Source of the DNA: Chitinophagaceae bacterium
Lineage (GTDB): Bacteria > Bacteroidota > Bacteroidia > Chitinophagales > Chitinophagaceae
Direction: 5' to 3'
DNA length: 64,000 nucleotides
NCBI GenBank assembly: GCA_016787085.1
Contig: JAEUVJ010000065.1
Coordinates: forward strand, 1-64,000
The position numbers and the translations under genes are program-made. Below the pieces are notes generated by a model. It was not told the origin of the DNA and did not search any database. It saw only the letters and a list, made by a program, of their open reading frames with translations. This document shows positions 49,800 to 59,087 of the stretch, one piece after another. The first letter of the stretch is position 1. Each line of letters opens with the position of its first letter.

Positions 49800-50789
49800 A
49801 TGAAAAGTTATTTATTGTTCATGTGTGTTTTATTGCCATTGCTGGCATCAGCCCAGGATTCCACCATGAATACCCTGCTCAGGGATATGAATGATGAGGG
49901 AGAAGAAACAAAACGCCCCGTACACATATTCAATGGCGTAAAGGCGATCAATGCTAACACCACGGAAATGACCGGTAAAGGAAAAATGGACTTCAGGGTC
50001 ACACACAATTTTGATGATATTGACGGAGACGGAGGCATACTCGGCCGTTTTCTGGGCCTTGATAATGTACGGGATGTTCGTATCGGGTTTCACTTAGGGT
50101 TGTCGGATAAATTAGATGTGAATATAGCCAGGGTAAAAGGGGCCGGCCCGGTAGGCAGGATCTATGAATTAGCTTTTAAGTATTTGTTTATACAGCAGCG
50201 GGAGAACGATCCAACGCATCCACTATCGGTGGCTTTGTTTGTCAACGCAGCGGCAGCTACCAACAAGGCTTCCTCCCTGCCTAATTTTGAACACAGCTTC
50301 CGGAGTTTTTCAGACAGGCTCAGCCAAACGGTTCAGTTGATCATTGCCCGGAAATTCGGTAAGGTTAGTTTGCAACTGAACCCCACTTTTGTCAATACCA
50401 ACTACACAATATTGAATGATGATGTAAATATGTTCGCTATCGGTGGTGCTGCCAGGATACCCGTGACTCGCCACCTGAATATTGTCGTTGACTATTTTCA
50501 TCCTTTCCGTTCCAAATCCAGCAAAGATTTCTTTAAAACCGTGGATGATACCTACAACCCCCCTTCGGATGTAGTATATAACCCTACGGCCATCAAGTTC
50601 TATGACCCTATCGGTATCAGTTTTGAAATACTGACTGCGGGACATATTTTCAACCTCAACTTTACCAATGCTACCGAGATACTCGAGAACAGGTTCATAC
50701 CAAGAACAACCAGTTCCTGGGCAAAAGGAAAATTCCGCTGGGGGTTCACGATTGCCAGAAAGTTTGTAATATGGCGGCCGAAAAAGTGA
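49800..50789 (+). CDS. DUF5777-family beta-barrel protein
   Basis: A 329-aa outer-membrane-type protein. After the signal peptide (LLFMCVLLPLLASAQ) it shows repeated amphipathic strands and the family features RPVHIFNGVKAINANTTEM, FRVTHNFDDIDGD and LGLSDKLDVNIARVK. The function is unknown; members sit near heme or nitrous/sulfur oxidation genes in some Bacteroidota, but not here. The next gene starts 7 bases later. Confidence 0.8.
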   Translation: MKSYLLFMCVLLPLLASAQDSTMNTLLRDMNDEGEETKRPVHIFNGVKAINANTTEMTGKGKMDFRVTHNFDDIDGDGGILGRFLGLDNVRDVRIGFHLGLSDKLDVNIARVKGAGPVGRIYELAFKYLFIQQRENDPTHPLSVALFVNAAAATNKASSLPNFEHSFRSFSDRLSQTVQLIIARKFGKVSLQLNPTFVNTNYTILNDDVNMFAIGGAARIPVTRHLNIVVDYFHPFRSKSSKDFFKTVDDTYNPPSDVVYNPTAIKFYDPIGISFEILTAGHIFNLNFTNATEILENRFIPRTTSSWAKGKFRWGFTIARKFVIWRPKK

Positions 50790-50796
50790 CCAGCCA

Positions 50797-51087
50797 TTGA
50801 AGTATCATATCAGGGAGCATTCATTCTTTGCGAGGATAGCGGCATGGAAATTAAAAAGTAAAAAAGCGGCTATTGTCTTTGGCAGTACTATTTACCTGCA
50901 CGGTACTTCACAGGAAGAATTTTTACAAAACAAACGCTGGCTCCGGCATGAACTAAAACATGTAGAACAATTCCGTCGCCATGGTTTTGGCAAGTTTATT
51001 ATTTCATATCTGTGGGAGTGGTTAAAGAATGGATACTATAACAATAAATATGAGATAGAAGCAAGAGAAGCGGAAGAGGTTAAATAA
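50797..51087 (+). CDS. Small putative zinc metallopeptidase-like protein (DUF4157-like)
   Basis: A 96-aa protein with LRHELKHVEQFRRHG, an HExxH-like HELKH motif, and a later YEIEAREAEE, which could supply the third ligand. It resembles the short DUF4157-type domains. The start codon is TTG at 50797 (no ATG). The size suggests a toxin or envelope fragment rather than a full protease. It overlaps the convergent birA gene by 8 bases. Confidence 0.6.
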   Translation: MKYHIREHSFFARIAAWKLKSKKAAIVFGSTIYLHGTSQEEFLQNKRWLRHELKHVEQFRRHGFGKFIISYLWEWLKNGYYNNKYEIEAREAEEVK

Positions 51088-51853
51088 TCCATTGAATATC
51101 TCCGTGGTCAAACTGCTCTTCTATCATATGTTGTACGACTAGTTTTCCTTCGGGGGTCACTTCTTTGATCATTGTCTCGAATACCCTGTTATCTTTTTTC
51201 AGTTTTACCTTTTCACTCTTCTTATAGAGCCGGGCATTATAGGCGGATAGAATGGTATGGAATCCTACTGTGAGCAGTTCATGATAATGATGTTCAAATG
51301 TCTGACAAAGTTCCCGGGCAAGATGTACCGGCTCAAAGCTTTTCCCGGTGATCTGTTTGAGAGAAACGGGATTCAGCAGTTCGTCGGGGAAACTGACCTG
51401 GTTGATGTTTATACCGATCCCTGTTACGGCCCACTCCCAGTTACCTGTTTCATTTTCCCGGTTCCGGATGATGGATTCTATCAGTATACCACCTGCCTTT
51501 CTGTCCTTCCAGTAAAGGTCATTAGGCCATTTGATCCGGGTGTCGTCACCAGCATAGTGGCTGAACCATTCAGCCACTGAAACGGCTGCACAGGCGCTAA
51601 GCTGAAACTGTCGTGAAACCGGCAACGGTGCGGGTTTCAGGATAATGCTTAATGCGATATTCTCTTGTTTTGAAGAGCTCCATATCTTGCCTCTTTGTCC
51701 CTTGCCTGCTACCTGCTCATGACTGAAGATGGCCATAGCATGTTCCGCCAAACCCGCATGAATTTGCGTCAGGGCATAATTATTGGTACTGTCAACTGTC
51801 TGTAGCTCAATAAATGGGCTGCCAAGGGGTGTGCGGGAGGGGGGGTATGGCAA
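51080..51853 (-). CDS. birA: Biotin--[acetyl-CoA-carboxylase] ligase
   Basis: A 257-aa ligase without the DNA-binding domain of E. coli BirA. The biotinyl-AMP motif is AGKGQRGKIWSS; IKWPNDLYW and GGILIES follow. It attaches biotin to the carrier protein of acetyl-CoA carboxylase. It diverges from rsfS, a pairing conserved in Bacteroidota. The N-terminal MPYPPSRTPLGSPF precedes the catalytic domain. Confidence 0.92.
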   Translation of the reverse strand: MPYPPSRTPLGSPFIELQTVDSTNNYALTQIHAGLAEHAMAIFSHEQVAGKGQRGKIWSSSKQENIALSIILKPAPLPVSRQFQLSACAAVSVAEWFSHYAGDDTRIKWPNDLYWKDRKAGGILIESIIRNRENETGNWEWAVTGIGININQVSFPDELLNPVSLKQITGKSFEPVHLARELCQTFEHHYHELLTVGFHTILSAYNARLYKKSEKVKLKKDNRVFETMIKEVTPEGKLVVQHMIEEQFDHGDIQWII

Positions 51854-51861
51854 TTAATTGC

Positions 51862-51869
51862 TATTTTTG
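51862..51869 (+). promoter_or_regulatory. rsfS-side -7 box TATTTTTG
   Basis: Perfect TAnnTTTG in the birA-rsfS spacer, about 104 bases before the rsfS start. Confidence 0.45.
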
Positions 51870-51938
51870 GCAAAATAAAGTGTTTCGTGTTTATGGCAGA
51901 TGGTTTTTTATTCGTGATCCCGCCTGGTAACCCTCTCA

Positions 51939-51969
51939 CCATAAACTGAATAAACCATAAACTGAATAA
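51939..51969 (+). repeat. 16-nt tandem repeat upstream of rsfS
   Basis: CCATAAACTGAATAA occurs twice with a one-base spacer (period 16), ending four bases before the rsfS start codon. It lies in the predicted 5' leader. Confidence 0.8.
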
Positions 51970-51973
51970 CTAT

Positions 51974-52378
51974 TTGGAACAACTTACTTTACTGGCCAGC
52001 CGTAAACGAAAAAGTGCAGCCCGGTTAACCAAGAGCTCAAAGATCATCAAAACCATAATTGCCGCTATCCAGGATAAAAAGGGAGAGAATATCATTTCTC
52101 TTGACCTGAGAAAGATCAATGAAGCCGTTGCAGACTTCTTTATCATTTGTGAGGCGGGCAACCAGCCGCAGATAAGGGCCATTGCTGAAAATGTAGAAAG
52201 GCAGGTAAAGGAAAAATGCGGAGAGAGCCCCTACCATCATGAGGGTTTCAGCAGCCTGCAATGGGTACTGATAGATTACGTAAATGTAGTAGTACATGTG
52301 ATGCTCTCGGAAACACGTAAGTTTTATAAGCTGGAAGATATGTGGAGCGACGCAGCTGCCGAGGGCCACAACGATTAA
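51974..52378 (+). CDS. rsfS: Ribosome silencing factor RsfS
   Basis: A 134-aa protein of the RsfS/Iojap family: DLRKINEAVADFFIICEAG, HHEGFSSLQWVLIDYVNVVVH and the closing KFYKLEDMWSDA. RsfS binds ribosomal protein L14 and blocks subunit joining in starvation. The reading frame has no early ATG, so TTG at 51974 is the start. It is first in the rsfS-ftsH-LUD order typical of Bacteroidota. Confidence 0.93.
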   Translation: MEQLTLLASRKRKSAARLTKSSKIIKTIIAAIQDKKGENIISLDLRKINEAVADFFIICEAGNQPQIRAIAENVERQVKEKCGESPYHHEGFSSLQWVLIDYVNVVVHVMLSETRKFYKLEDMWSDAAAEGHND

Positions 52379-52446
52379 TGTTAAATATTAGATAACCCGC
52401 AACATTTTTTTATAATAATTATTAAATAGCAGGTACCAATAATAAT

Positions 52447-54525
52447 ATGTCACAAGAGCCATATAATAAAAACGAAAAGAATAATCTGCCCAGGTTTGGA
52501 GGCCGCAAGGAGGATGATCCGAACCAGCCTCCTAAAAAAGGTCCCCGCTTCAGCATATATTGGGTGTATGCCATCATTTTTGCTATACTCATCGGCGTCA
52601 ACTTGTATAGTGGTCCTTTTTCCGCCAACACGGCAAAAACCACTACGCTTGCTTTCAAAAAAATGTTGCTGGAGGGCGATGTAGAAAAATATACAATCGT
52701 TGACAACAGGAAAACAGTCAAAGTTTACCTGAAGAAAACGAGCCTGCCCAAATACAAGGAACAACTCAGCAAAGGGATCAGCGGCAAATACAGTGAAGAA
52801 GGCCCGCACATGTCTTTTAAAATCACAGGGGCAGAAACCTTTCAGAAGGAAATGGATGATTTTTTCAAAGCCAGCCCTACCGCAGAAGTTCCCTATACGG
52901 TAGATCCGGAAAGCGACTGGTTCAGTAAATCTTTGTCATTCCTTTTGCCTGTTCTTCTTTTCATCGGTCTTTGGATATTGCTGATGAGAAAGATGGGCGG
53001 CGGCGCTGGCGGAGGTGGTGGCCCCGGCGGTATTTTTAATATCGGTAAATCCAAGGCTACATTATTTGATAAAGGAACAAAGGTCAGCATCACGTTTGCT
53101 GATGTAGCGGGCCTGGATGAAGCCAAAGTAGAAGTGATGGAGATCGTTGACTTCCTGAAAAGTCCGAAAAAATATACAGCCTTAGGTGGCAAAATACCCA
53201 AGGGTGCTTTGTTGGTAGGACCTCCGGGAACAGGTAAAACATTGCTGGCAAAAGCGATGGCCGGTGAAGCACAGGTGCCGTTCTTTAGCCTGAGCGGTTC
53301 TGATTTCGTAGAGATGTTTGTAGGAGTTGGTGCCAGCCGTGTCAGAGACCTTTTCAAACAGGCAAGAGAAAAAGCCCCCTGTATCATATTCATTGATGAA
53401 ATAGATGCGATCGGTCGTGCCAGAGGAAAGAACGTGATGATGAGCAATGATGAAAGAGAAAGCACATTGAACCAGCTACTGGTAGAAATGGATGGCTTCG
53501 GAACAGACGTAGGCATCATTGTACTGGCAGCTACCAACCGTCCGGATGTACTGGATAGCGCTTTATTACGTCCCGGCCGTTTCGACCGGCAGATCACCAT
53601 TGATAAGCCGGATCTGAAAGGCCGTGAAGCGATCTTTAAAGTACACCTGAAACCGATCAAGATCTCAAAAACACTGGATATTCATAAACTGGCCGAACAG
53701 ACACCCGGTTTTGCCGGCGCTGATATTGCCAATGTCTGTAATGAAGCAGCCTTGATAGCCGCCCGTAAAGGCAAAGATGCGGTAGATATGGAAGATTTCC
53801 AGGATGCGGTGGACAGGGTGATCGGTGGATTAGAAAAAAAGAACAAGATCATTTCTCCTGATGAGAAGAAGATCATTGCTTATCATGAAGCAGGCCATGC
53901 CATCTGCGGCTGGTACCTGGAACATGCCTATCCTTTATTAAAGGTTACCATCGTGCCCAGGGGCACTGCCGCCCTGGGATATGCACAATACACTCCCAAA
54001 GAGCAGTACCTGTACAATACTGACCAGCTGATCGATCAGATATGTATGACATTAGGCGGCAGAGCCAGTGAAGATATCTTCTTCGGAAAGATATCTACCG
54101 GCGCCCAGAACGATCTGCAGCAGATCACCCGCATCGCCTATGCGATGGTCAGTGTGTATGGTATGAATGAAAAAGTAGGTAATGTAAGCTTCTATGATCC
54201 GCAGCAGGAAACCACCTTTACCAAGCCTTACTCAGAAGAAACCTCGAAGATGATAGATGAGGAGGTGAGAAAGCTTATTGATGCTGCTTACGACAAGACA
54301 AAGCATCTGCTGACCGAGAAAAAAGGGCAGGTGGAGAAATTAGCCGAGGCTTTGCTTGAACGGGAGGTTTTGTTTCAGAGCGATGTGGAAACCCTGATCG
54401 GCAAACGGCCTTTTGAAGAGAAAAAAGTACTGGATCCGGAAAGCAGTAAGCCTTCAGAAACAGGAGAAATATCCGCAGGTGTGCCGCCTTACAACAGCGA
54501 TGTGACCAATAAATCATTGCCCTAA
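52447..54525 (+). CDS. ftsH: ATP-dependent zinc metalloprotease FtsH
   Basis: A 692-aa membrane AAA+ protease. Two membrane helices lie near residues 35-55 and 160-178. The AAA domain has VGPPGTGKTLL, IDEIDAIG, and the second region of homology ATNRPDVLDSALLRPGRFD; the protease has HEAGH (about residue 480) with the later Asp. It degrades damaged or short-lived membrane and cytoplasmic proteins. A Gly-rich GGGAGGGGGPGG linker follows the second helix. The tail is Ser/Pro-rich. Confidence 0.97.
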   Translation: MSQEPYNKNEKNNLPRFGGRKEDDPNQPPKKGPRFSIYWVYAIIFAILIGVNLYSGPFSANTAKTTTLAFKKMLLEGDVEKYTIVDNRKTVKVYLKKTSLPKYKEQLSKGISGKYSEEGPHMSFKITGAETFQKEMDDFFKASPTAEVPYTVDPESDWFSKSLSFLLPVLLFIGLWILLMRKMGGGAGGGGGPGGIFNIGKSKATLFDKGTKVSITFADVAGLDEAKVEVMEIVDFLKSPKKYTALGGKIPKGALLVGPPGTGKTLLAKAMAGEAQVPFFSLSGSDFVEMFVGVGASRVRDLFKQAREKAPCIIFIDEIDAIGRARGKNVMMSNDERESTLNQLLVEMDGFGTDVGIIVLAATNRPDVLDSALLRPGRFDRQITIDKPDLKGREAIFKVHLKPIKISKTLDIHKLAEQTPGFAGADIANVCNEAALIAARKGKDAVDMEDFQDAVDRVIGGLEKKNKIISPDEKKIIAYHEAGHAICGWYLEHAYPLLKVTIVPRGTAALGYAQYTPKEQYLYNTDQLIDQICMTLGGRASEDIFFGKISTGAQNDLQQITRIAYAMVSVYGMNEKVGNVSFYDPQQETTFTKPYSEETSKMIDEEVRKLIDAAYDKTKHLLTEKKGQVEKLAEALLEREVLFQSDVETLIGKRPFEEKKVLDPESSKPSETGEISAGVPPYNSDVTNKSLP

Positions 54526-54535
54526 AAATAAAGCG

Positions 54536-55171
54536 ATGAATATTTCCACCTCCAAAGAAAATATTTTAAAAAAGATACGGAAGGCGTTGAGTCATTCAAC
54601 GCCTCTTCCTTTTCCAAAAAGTGAAGGAACAGAATCTGTCTTTCTGCCGCTGCAGCAGGAGATGGCGGTGGAGTTTGCCGAGCAATTCTCGAAACTGCAG
54701 GGAAGGTTCGTGTACTGCATAAATGAACAGGAACTCGCCTTTCAACTGGCAAGCCTTATCAAGAAACAGGATTGGAACAAAGTTTTCTGTGTAGAAGATA
54801 AGCTGATAACACCGGTAGCCTCACAACTGGCCGACAGGCTGGTGAAGACAGACCTGGCCAATTGCGATGTCTCCATCACAGGCTGTGAATGCCTTGTAGC
54901 CAGAACAGGCTCTATGGTGCTGAGTGCTGCTCAGCAAAGTGGCCGCACTGTGAGTGTGTATGCACCGGTTCATATCTGCATTGCTTATACCAACCAGCTT
55001 GTTTATGATGTAAAGGACGGGCTGCAACTGGTAAAGGACAAATACGGCGAGCAGTTGCCCTCATTGATCAGTTTTGCCACAGGACCTAGCCGTACAGCCG
55101 ATATTGAAAAGACACTGGTAGTGGGTGTACATGGCCCCAAAGAAGTGTACCTGTTCCTCGTAGAGTCATGA
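54536..55171 (+). CDS. LUD-domain protein (LutC-like)
   Basis: A 211-aa protein with the LUD fold and VSITGCECLVARTGSMVL, VYAPVHICIAYTNQLV and FATGPSRTADIEKTLVVGVHGP, typical of LutC/YkgG. LutC is a non-iron-sulfur partner of the LutB lactate oxidation system. It follows ftsH, where Bacteroidota usually keep this gene, not the distant lutB (11.3 kb). So a direct LutB partnership is uncertain. Confidence 0.85.
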   Translation: MNISTSKENILKKIRKALSHSTPLPFPKSEGTESVFLPLQQEMAVEFAEQFSKLQGRFVYCINEQELAFQLASLIKKQDWNKVFCVEDKLITPVASQLADRLVKTDLANCDVSITGCECLVARTGSMVLSAAQQSGRTVSVYAPVHICIAYTNQLVYDVKDGLQLVKDKYGEQLPSLISFATGPSRTADIEKTLVVGVHGPKEVYLFLVES

Positions 55172-55203
55172 TTTTATTACCTTTTGTTTCGTAATATTCG
55201 CTT

Positions 55204-55635
55204 ATGAAACAGTCCGGCGTATATCATCTTTTTGTGTACGGTTCACTCCGCAGCGGCTTTCAGAGCCATGCGTATGAGTATATCAGCCGTTTCTTTCACT
55301 TGCTGGGTCCCGCAAAAGTGAAAGGAGAGCTCTATGATCTTGGACCCTATCCGGCTGCTATACCTTCAGGTGAAGACATGTACATAGTTGGTGAACTATA
55401 CTCTGTAAAAGATGCCGCTGAATTTTCCTGGGCCATCGGGCAACTGGACGATTACGAAGGGGTGAATGCGGAAGCAGGCGAAGCGCAATTGTATCGCCGG
55501 GAACTGACAGAGGTTTTTACCCGGGATGATAAAGTAATCGCCTGGATCTACTGGTACAATGGCGATGTGAGTGGTAAGCCGGTGGTGTTGTCTGGCGATA
55601 TTTTAGAATACTTACAGGCCAAAAAAGGGTCCTGA
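55204..55635 (+). CDS. Gamma-glutamylcyclotransferase-family protein
   Basis: A 143-aa GGCT/AIG2-like protein: LFVYGSLRSGFQSHA is the opening signature, and AIGQLDDYEGVN contains the acidic residue expected to act as the general base, followed by YRRELTEVF. It may release 5-oxoproline from gamma-glutamyl compounds or be a related small-molecule enzyme. Its stop lies about 100 bases before lpxH. Confidence 0.82.
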   Translation: MKQSGVYHLFVYGSLRSGFQSHAYEYISRFFHLLGPAKVKGELYDLGPYPAAIPSGEDMYIVGELYSVKDAAEFSWAIGQLDDYEGVNAEAGEAQLYRRELTEVFTRDDKVIAWIYWYNGDVSGKPVVLSGDILEYLQAKKGS

Positions 55636-55694
55636 AACATGTACAGGCTGGCTGCCTTCCTGCATTTTTCTGGCTAAACTCAATGATCCCCCAA

Positions 55695-55702
55695 TATCTT
55701 TG
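55695..55702 (+). promoter_or_regulatory. lpxH -7 box TATCTTTG
   Basis: Perfect TAnnTTTG, 37 bases before the lpxH ATG. Confidence 0.5.
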
Positions 55703-55739
55703 AACATAAAACGATAAACGTACTGCCCTTTACCTGACC

Positions 55740-56525
55740 ATGAATTTACCCGGAGATAAGAACATATATTTCATTTCAGACTTTCACCTCGGCGCCCCGG
55801 ATCATGTATCCAGTCTTCAGAGAGAAAGGATCATCGTTGAGTTCCTGGATGCAATAAAAAATGATACAGCGGAACTATTCATTGTTGGCGATATGTTCGA
55901 CTTCTGGTACGAATACCGGAAAGTAGTGCCGAAAGGGTTTGTACGCCTGCTGGGCAAGCTGGCAGAACTGACCGATGCCGGTATTCCCATTCATTTTTTT
56001 GTTGGTAACCACGATATGTGGATGAAAGATTACTTCCTGCAAGAGTTGAATATCCCTGTCTATTTTCATCCAGAAGTATTTGAACGGGGAGGAAAGAGAT
56101 TTTTGATCGGGCATGGGGATGGCCTGGGTCCCGGCGACCATGGCTACAAAAGACTGAAAAAAATTTTCCGAAACCCTTTTTGCCAATGGCTTTTTGGGAT
56201 ATTGCCACCGATGGCGGGCATGGGGATCGCTAACTATATGAGCCGCCGGAGCCGGGTGAAAACAGGCGCTACCGAAGAGATATTTCTGGGAGAGGATAAG
56301 GAATGGCTGCTGATCTATTGCAAGGAAGTGCTCCAAAAAGAAAATTTTGATTTTTTTGTGTTCGGGCATAGACACCTGGCCCTGGATTATCGTCTGTCTG
56401 AAAGAAGCCGGTATATCAATCTGGGTGACTGGATACGTTATTATACCTACGCAGTGTTTGACGGCAAGGATATGGTGTTACGGTCATTTAAAGGAAACAA
56501 CGATAAGATCATTAAGAACTGGTGA
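55740..56525 (+). CDS. lpxH: UDP-2,3-diacylglucosamine diphosphatase (LpxH)
   Basis: A 261-aa calcineurin-like metallophosphatase. Motifs: ISDFHLGAP, VGDMFDFWYEY, FFVGNHDMWM, GHGDGLGPGDH and VFGHRHLALDY, all with the expected metal ligands. It removes UMP from UDP-diacylglucosamine to give lipid X, the fourth lipid A step; lpxD is at 30.6 kb. The next gene overlaps it by four bases (GTGA). Confidence 0.9.
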   Translation: MNLPGDKNIYFISDFHLGAPDHVSSLQRERIIVEFLDAIKNDTAELFIVGDMFDFWYEYRKVVPKGFVRLLGKLAELTDAGIPIHFFVGNHDMWMKDYFLQELNIPVYFHPEVFERGGKRFLIGHGDGLGPGDHGYKRLKKIFRNPFCQWLFGILPPMAGMGIANYMSRRSRVKTGATEEIFLGEDKEWLLIYCKEVLQKENFDFFVFGHRHLALDYRLSERSRYINLGDWIRYYTYAVFDGKDMVLRSFKGNNDKIIKNW

Positions 56526-57334
56526 ATAAACTATTGAGCATATCATTTTTTGTATTCCTGGTGGCTTTATCAGCTTCAGCGCAGCAGGACACTTCATTCC
56601 GCCTGATAAAAAAAGTAAAAGGGGATGTAGTAGCCTTTGCCGCGGATAATCTGGAGAACCTCTACCTGCTCAGTAGTACCAACCAGCTGAAAAAGCTGAA
56701 CGCCAATGGTGATTCGGCGGCGATATATAATGATGTAAAGAAATTCGGGCAGGCTACGCTGATAGATGTTTCTAACCCGCTGCGGGTATTGCTGTATTAT
56801 AAGGATTTTGCTACCATCGTAGTATTGGACCGCTTTCTGAATGTCCGCAATACCATTGATCTGCGCCGGTATAATATTTTACAGGCAAAAGCGATCGGAC
56901 AATCGTATGATAATAAGATATGGGTATATGATGAAGTGGGGAACAAGCTCAAAAAGATAGATGAGGATGGTAAACTGTTGCTGGAGACACCTGATTTCCG
57001 CCAGTTGTTTGACCCCATACCTTTGCCGCAAAGGATATTTGACCAGGACCAGTATGTTTATTTGTATGACTCTACCCTCGCCGTTTATGTTTTTGACTAC
57101 TACGGCACCCTAAAAAACAAGATTCCGATCAGTGGCTGGCAGAATTTAAAAGTGACCGGTCCGTATATTTTCGGGTCGGATGCCAGGAGTCTCTTCCGCT
57201 ATGATATCAGAACGTTCCGTATGGATGAATGGAACAAGCCTGCTGAAATAGCTACCGCCAGGACGTTCAGCTTTACTGCTTCCCGTCTTTATGCATTAAG
57301 AGAAGACGGTATTGATATTTTCAGCTTTCGCTGA
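56522..57334 (+). CDS. Secreted beta-propeller-like protein
   Basis: A 270-aa protein starting at GTG 56522, overlapping lpxH by four bases. The signal peptide is SISFFVFLVALSASA. The mature part has about five repeating blade-like segments, for example DNLENLYLLSSTNQLKKLN, NKIWVYDEVGNKLKKID and SRLYALREDGIDIF, as in NHL- or WD-type propellers. Function unknown; coupling to lpxH suggests an envelope role. Confidence 0.72.
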   Translation: MNKLLSISFFVFLVALSASAQQDTSFRLIKKVKGDVVAFAADNLENLYLLSSTNQLKKLNANGDSAAIYNDVKKFGQATLIDVSNPLRVLLYYKDFATIVVLDRFLNVRNTIDLRRYNILQAKAIGQSYDNKIWVYDEVGNKLKKIDEDGKLLLETPDFRQLFDPIPLPQRIFDQDQYVYLYDSTLAVYVFDYYGTLKNKIPISGWQNLKVTGPYIFGSDARSLFRYDIRTFRMDEWNKPAEIATARTFSFTASRLYALREDGIDIFSFR

Positions 57335-57355
57335 CAGGTCCTTCTGTCTATTTGG

Positions 57356-57363
57356 TATTTTTG
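57356..57363 (+). promoter_or_regulatory. -7 box TATTTTTG before the MscS-type gene
   Basis: Perfect TAnnTTTG, 22 bases before ATG 57385. It argues against the longer frame start at 57352. Confidence 0.5.
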
Positions 57364-57384
57364 TTCTTCAAACGAATTTGTTTC

Positions 57385-58482
57385 ATGAATGATCTTCTGC
57401 AAAAGATATGGCTTGGCAACCCCCTTAGGAGTTACCTTGTAGTTGCCGCAGTCATTTTCCTGGTACTTATTTTCAAACGTTATATATCCCGCTATTTCGC
57501 CGGCGTGTTATTTCAATTGGTGAGCAGGATATGGAAGAACCTGGATAGATCGTCATTCATCAGCCTGGTGGTAAAGCCGCTGGGTATGTTCCTGCTGATA
57601 CTGGTCTCGATAGTGGCGTTGCATAAACTCCGCTTCCCGGAAGAGTTGAATGAAGAACTGTATGGTTACAGTATCAAAAGTATTTTTCACAGCACCGGCA
57701 CCATTATCCTGATCGTAGCCTTTATCCGGTTGTTGCTTCGTATCATTACTTTCATCTCCCTGATCCTGGAAAGAAAGGCAAACCTTACACCCGACCAGAC
57801 AGATAATCAGTTGGTGGTTTTCTTCCGGGATTTCTTTAAAGTGGTGATCGCCATTATTGGCATACTGATGGTCCTGAAATTTGCATTTGGCTTCGATATC
57901 AGCAGTGTACTGACGGGTTTAAGTATCGTAGGTGCTGCTATTGCATTGGCCCTGCGGGAAAGCCTGGAAAACCTGATCGCTTCGTTCATCATCTTTTTTG
58001 ATAAGCCGTTCACACTGGGAGATCTTGTAAAAGTGCAGAACATTACCGGGAATGTAGAAAGGATCGGGTTAAGAAGCACCCGGATACGCACAGATACCAA
58101 AACCTACGTGACGGTCCCCAACAAACAGATGGTGGACAGCATCCTCGACAATCTTTCACTGAGGACCCAGTTGAAAGGGGAGCTTCGTTTGCAGGTAGGA
58201 CTGTCGGCCTCTTCGTCATCTCTTCAGGAATTGATCAGCGGCATAAAAAAAATACTTGAACACAGATCCATCGAAAGCTTTACTGTTTCACTGAACGATA
58301 TTGCAGTGAATGCTTTCCTGGTCAATGCAGACTACTTTACCAGCCCGATGACACATCGTGAATACCTTGCGATAAAAGAAGAGATCAACCTGGCTGTATT
58401 GCAATTGATGGAGAAAATGAAGATCGAAATAGCCGGCGCCAGCACCGATATCCGGATAGATGGAGCCATCAATGTGAAGTAG
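57385..58482 (+). CDS. Mechanosensitive channel of small conductance (MscS) family
   Basis: From ATG 57385 (MNDLLQKIWLGN) the protein has 365 aa, with about four membrane helices before the pore helix. The pore and first cytoplasmic segment read GAAIALALRESLENLI and FFDKPFTLGDLVKVQ, typical of MscS, followed by the beta and C-terminal domains. It opens on membrane tension and protects against osmotic downshock. Its end overlaps a convergent thioredoxin-like gene by 14 bases. Confidence 0.9.
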   Translation: MNDLLQKIWLGNPLRSYLVVAAVIFLVLIFKRYISRYFAGVLFQLVSRIWKNLDRSSFISLVVKPLGMFLLILVSIVALHKLRFPEELNEELYGYSIKSIFHSTGTIILIVAFIRLLLRIITFISLILERKANLTPDQTDNQLVVFFRDFFKVVIAIIGILMVLKFAFGFDISSVLTGLSIVGAAIALALRESLENLIASFIIFFDKPFTLGDLVKVQNITGNVERIGLRSTRIRTDTKTYVTVPNKQMVDSILDNLSLRTQLKGELRLQVGLSASSSSLQELISGIKKILEHRSIESFTVSLNDIAVNAFLVNADYFTSPMTHREYLAIKEEINLAVLQLMEKMKIEIAGASTDIRIDGAINVK

Positions 58483-59005
58483 CTCCTATGGAATTGACTA
58501 TTTCAGCCAGTTCCTTGTCAAACATGCCGTATTTACCATACTCGACCACACGCCCCGCTTCTTTTCCTTTCTTCATCACTATGATGGTCGGGACAAGCGT
58601 GACATTCATAGACTCTGATAAATAGCCAAGAGTCTTTTTATTTCTGTCTGTACCGATCACTGAGATCTTGTCCTTTGAATAACCTGCTGCATCCAGCAGG
58701 TGAAAGAGTTTCGGTATGATGAAATGCGAATCCTCGCACCAGGTACCCATAAAGACAATAAGGTTCAGCGAATCACTATGTTTTTTTAAACCCGCTACGG
58801 CGTCTGCATTCGGGCTGTATGCTTTGAAGTTGACCGCATACCACTTGTTGTAAAATGAAGAGTCTTTTTCCAGGAGCTCCCTTGACAGTACACCTTTAAA
58901 AAGCTTGCCTTCGCTGGCATCGGGCAGAATTTCGTATTGCTCCTGTGACAGTACGGGTGACCCGGTCACGATTGCAATCAGAAGGGTAATGAAGATCCTT
59001 TTCAT
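58469..59005 (-). CDS. Secreted thioredoxin-fold protein with a CxxS site
   Basis: A 178-aa protein with a signal peptide (IFITLLIAIVTGSPVLS). The active-site region is VFMGTWCEDSHFIIPK: the first Cys is present but the second is Ser (CEDS), so it cannot act as a normal dithiol oxidoreductase. The Pro loop TLVPTIIVMKKG is intact. It may reduce or isomerise disulfides with one thiol, or bind partners. It overlaps the MscS gene end by 14 bases. Confidence 0.78.
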   Translation of the reverse strand: MKRIFITLLIAIVTGSPVLSQEQYEILPDASEGKLFKGVLSRELLEKDSSFYNKWYAVNFKAYSPNADAVAGLKKHSDSLNLIVFMGTWCEDSHFIIPKLFHLLDAAGYSKDKISVIGTDRNKKTLGYLSESMNVTLVPTIIVMKKGKEAGRVVEYGKYGMFDKELAEIVNSIGATSH

Positions 59006-59087
59006 TGTATCAGGTAAAAAGTAAAAATAAAGGCAAGTCGTCAGAAGATGAAATGATCGCTGTTAAAGTTGCATCTTGAGTGAAGCA

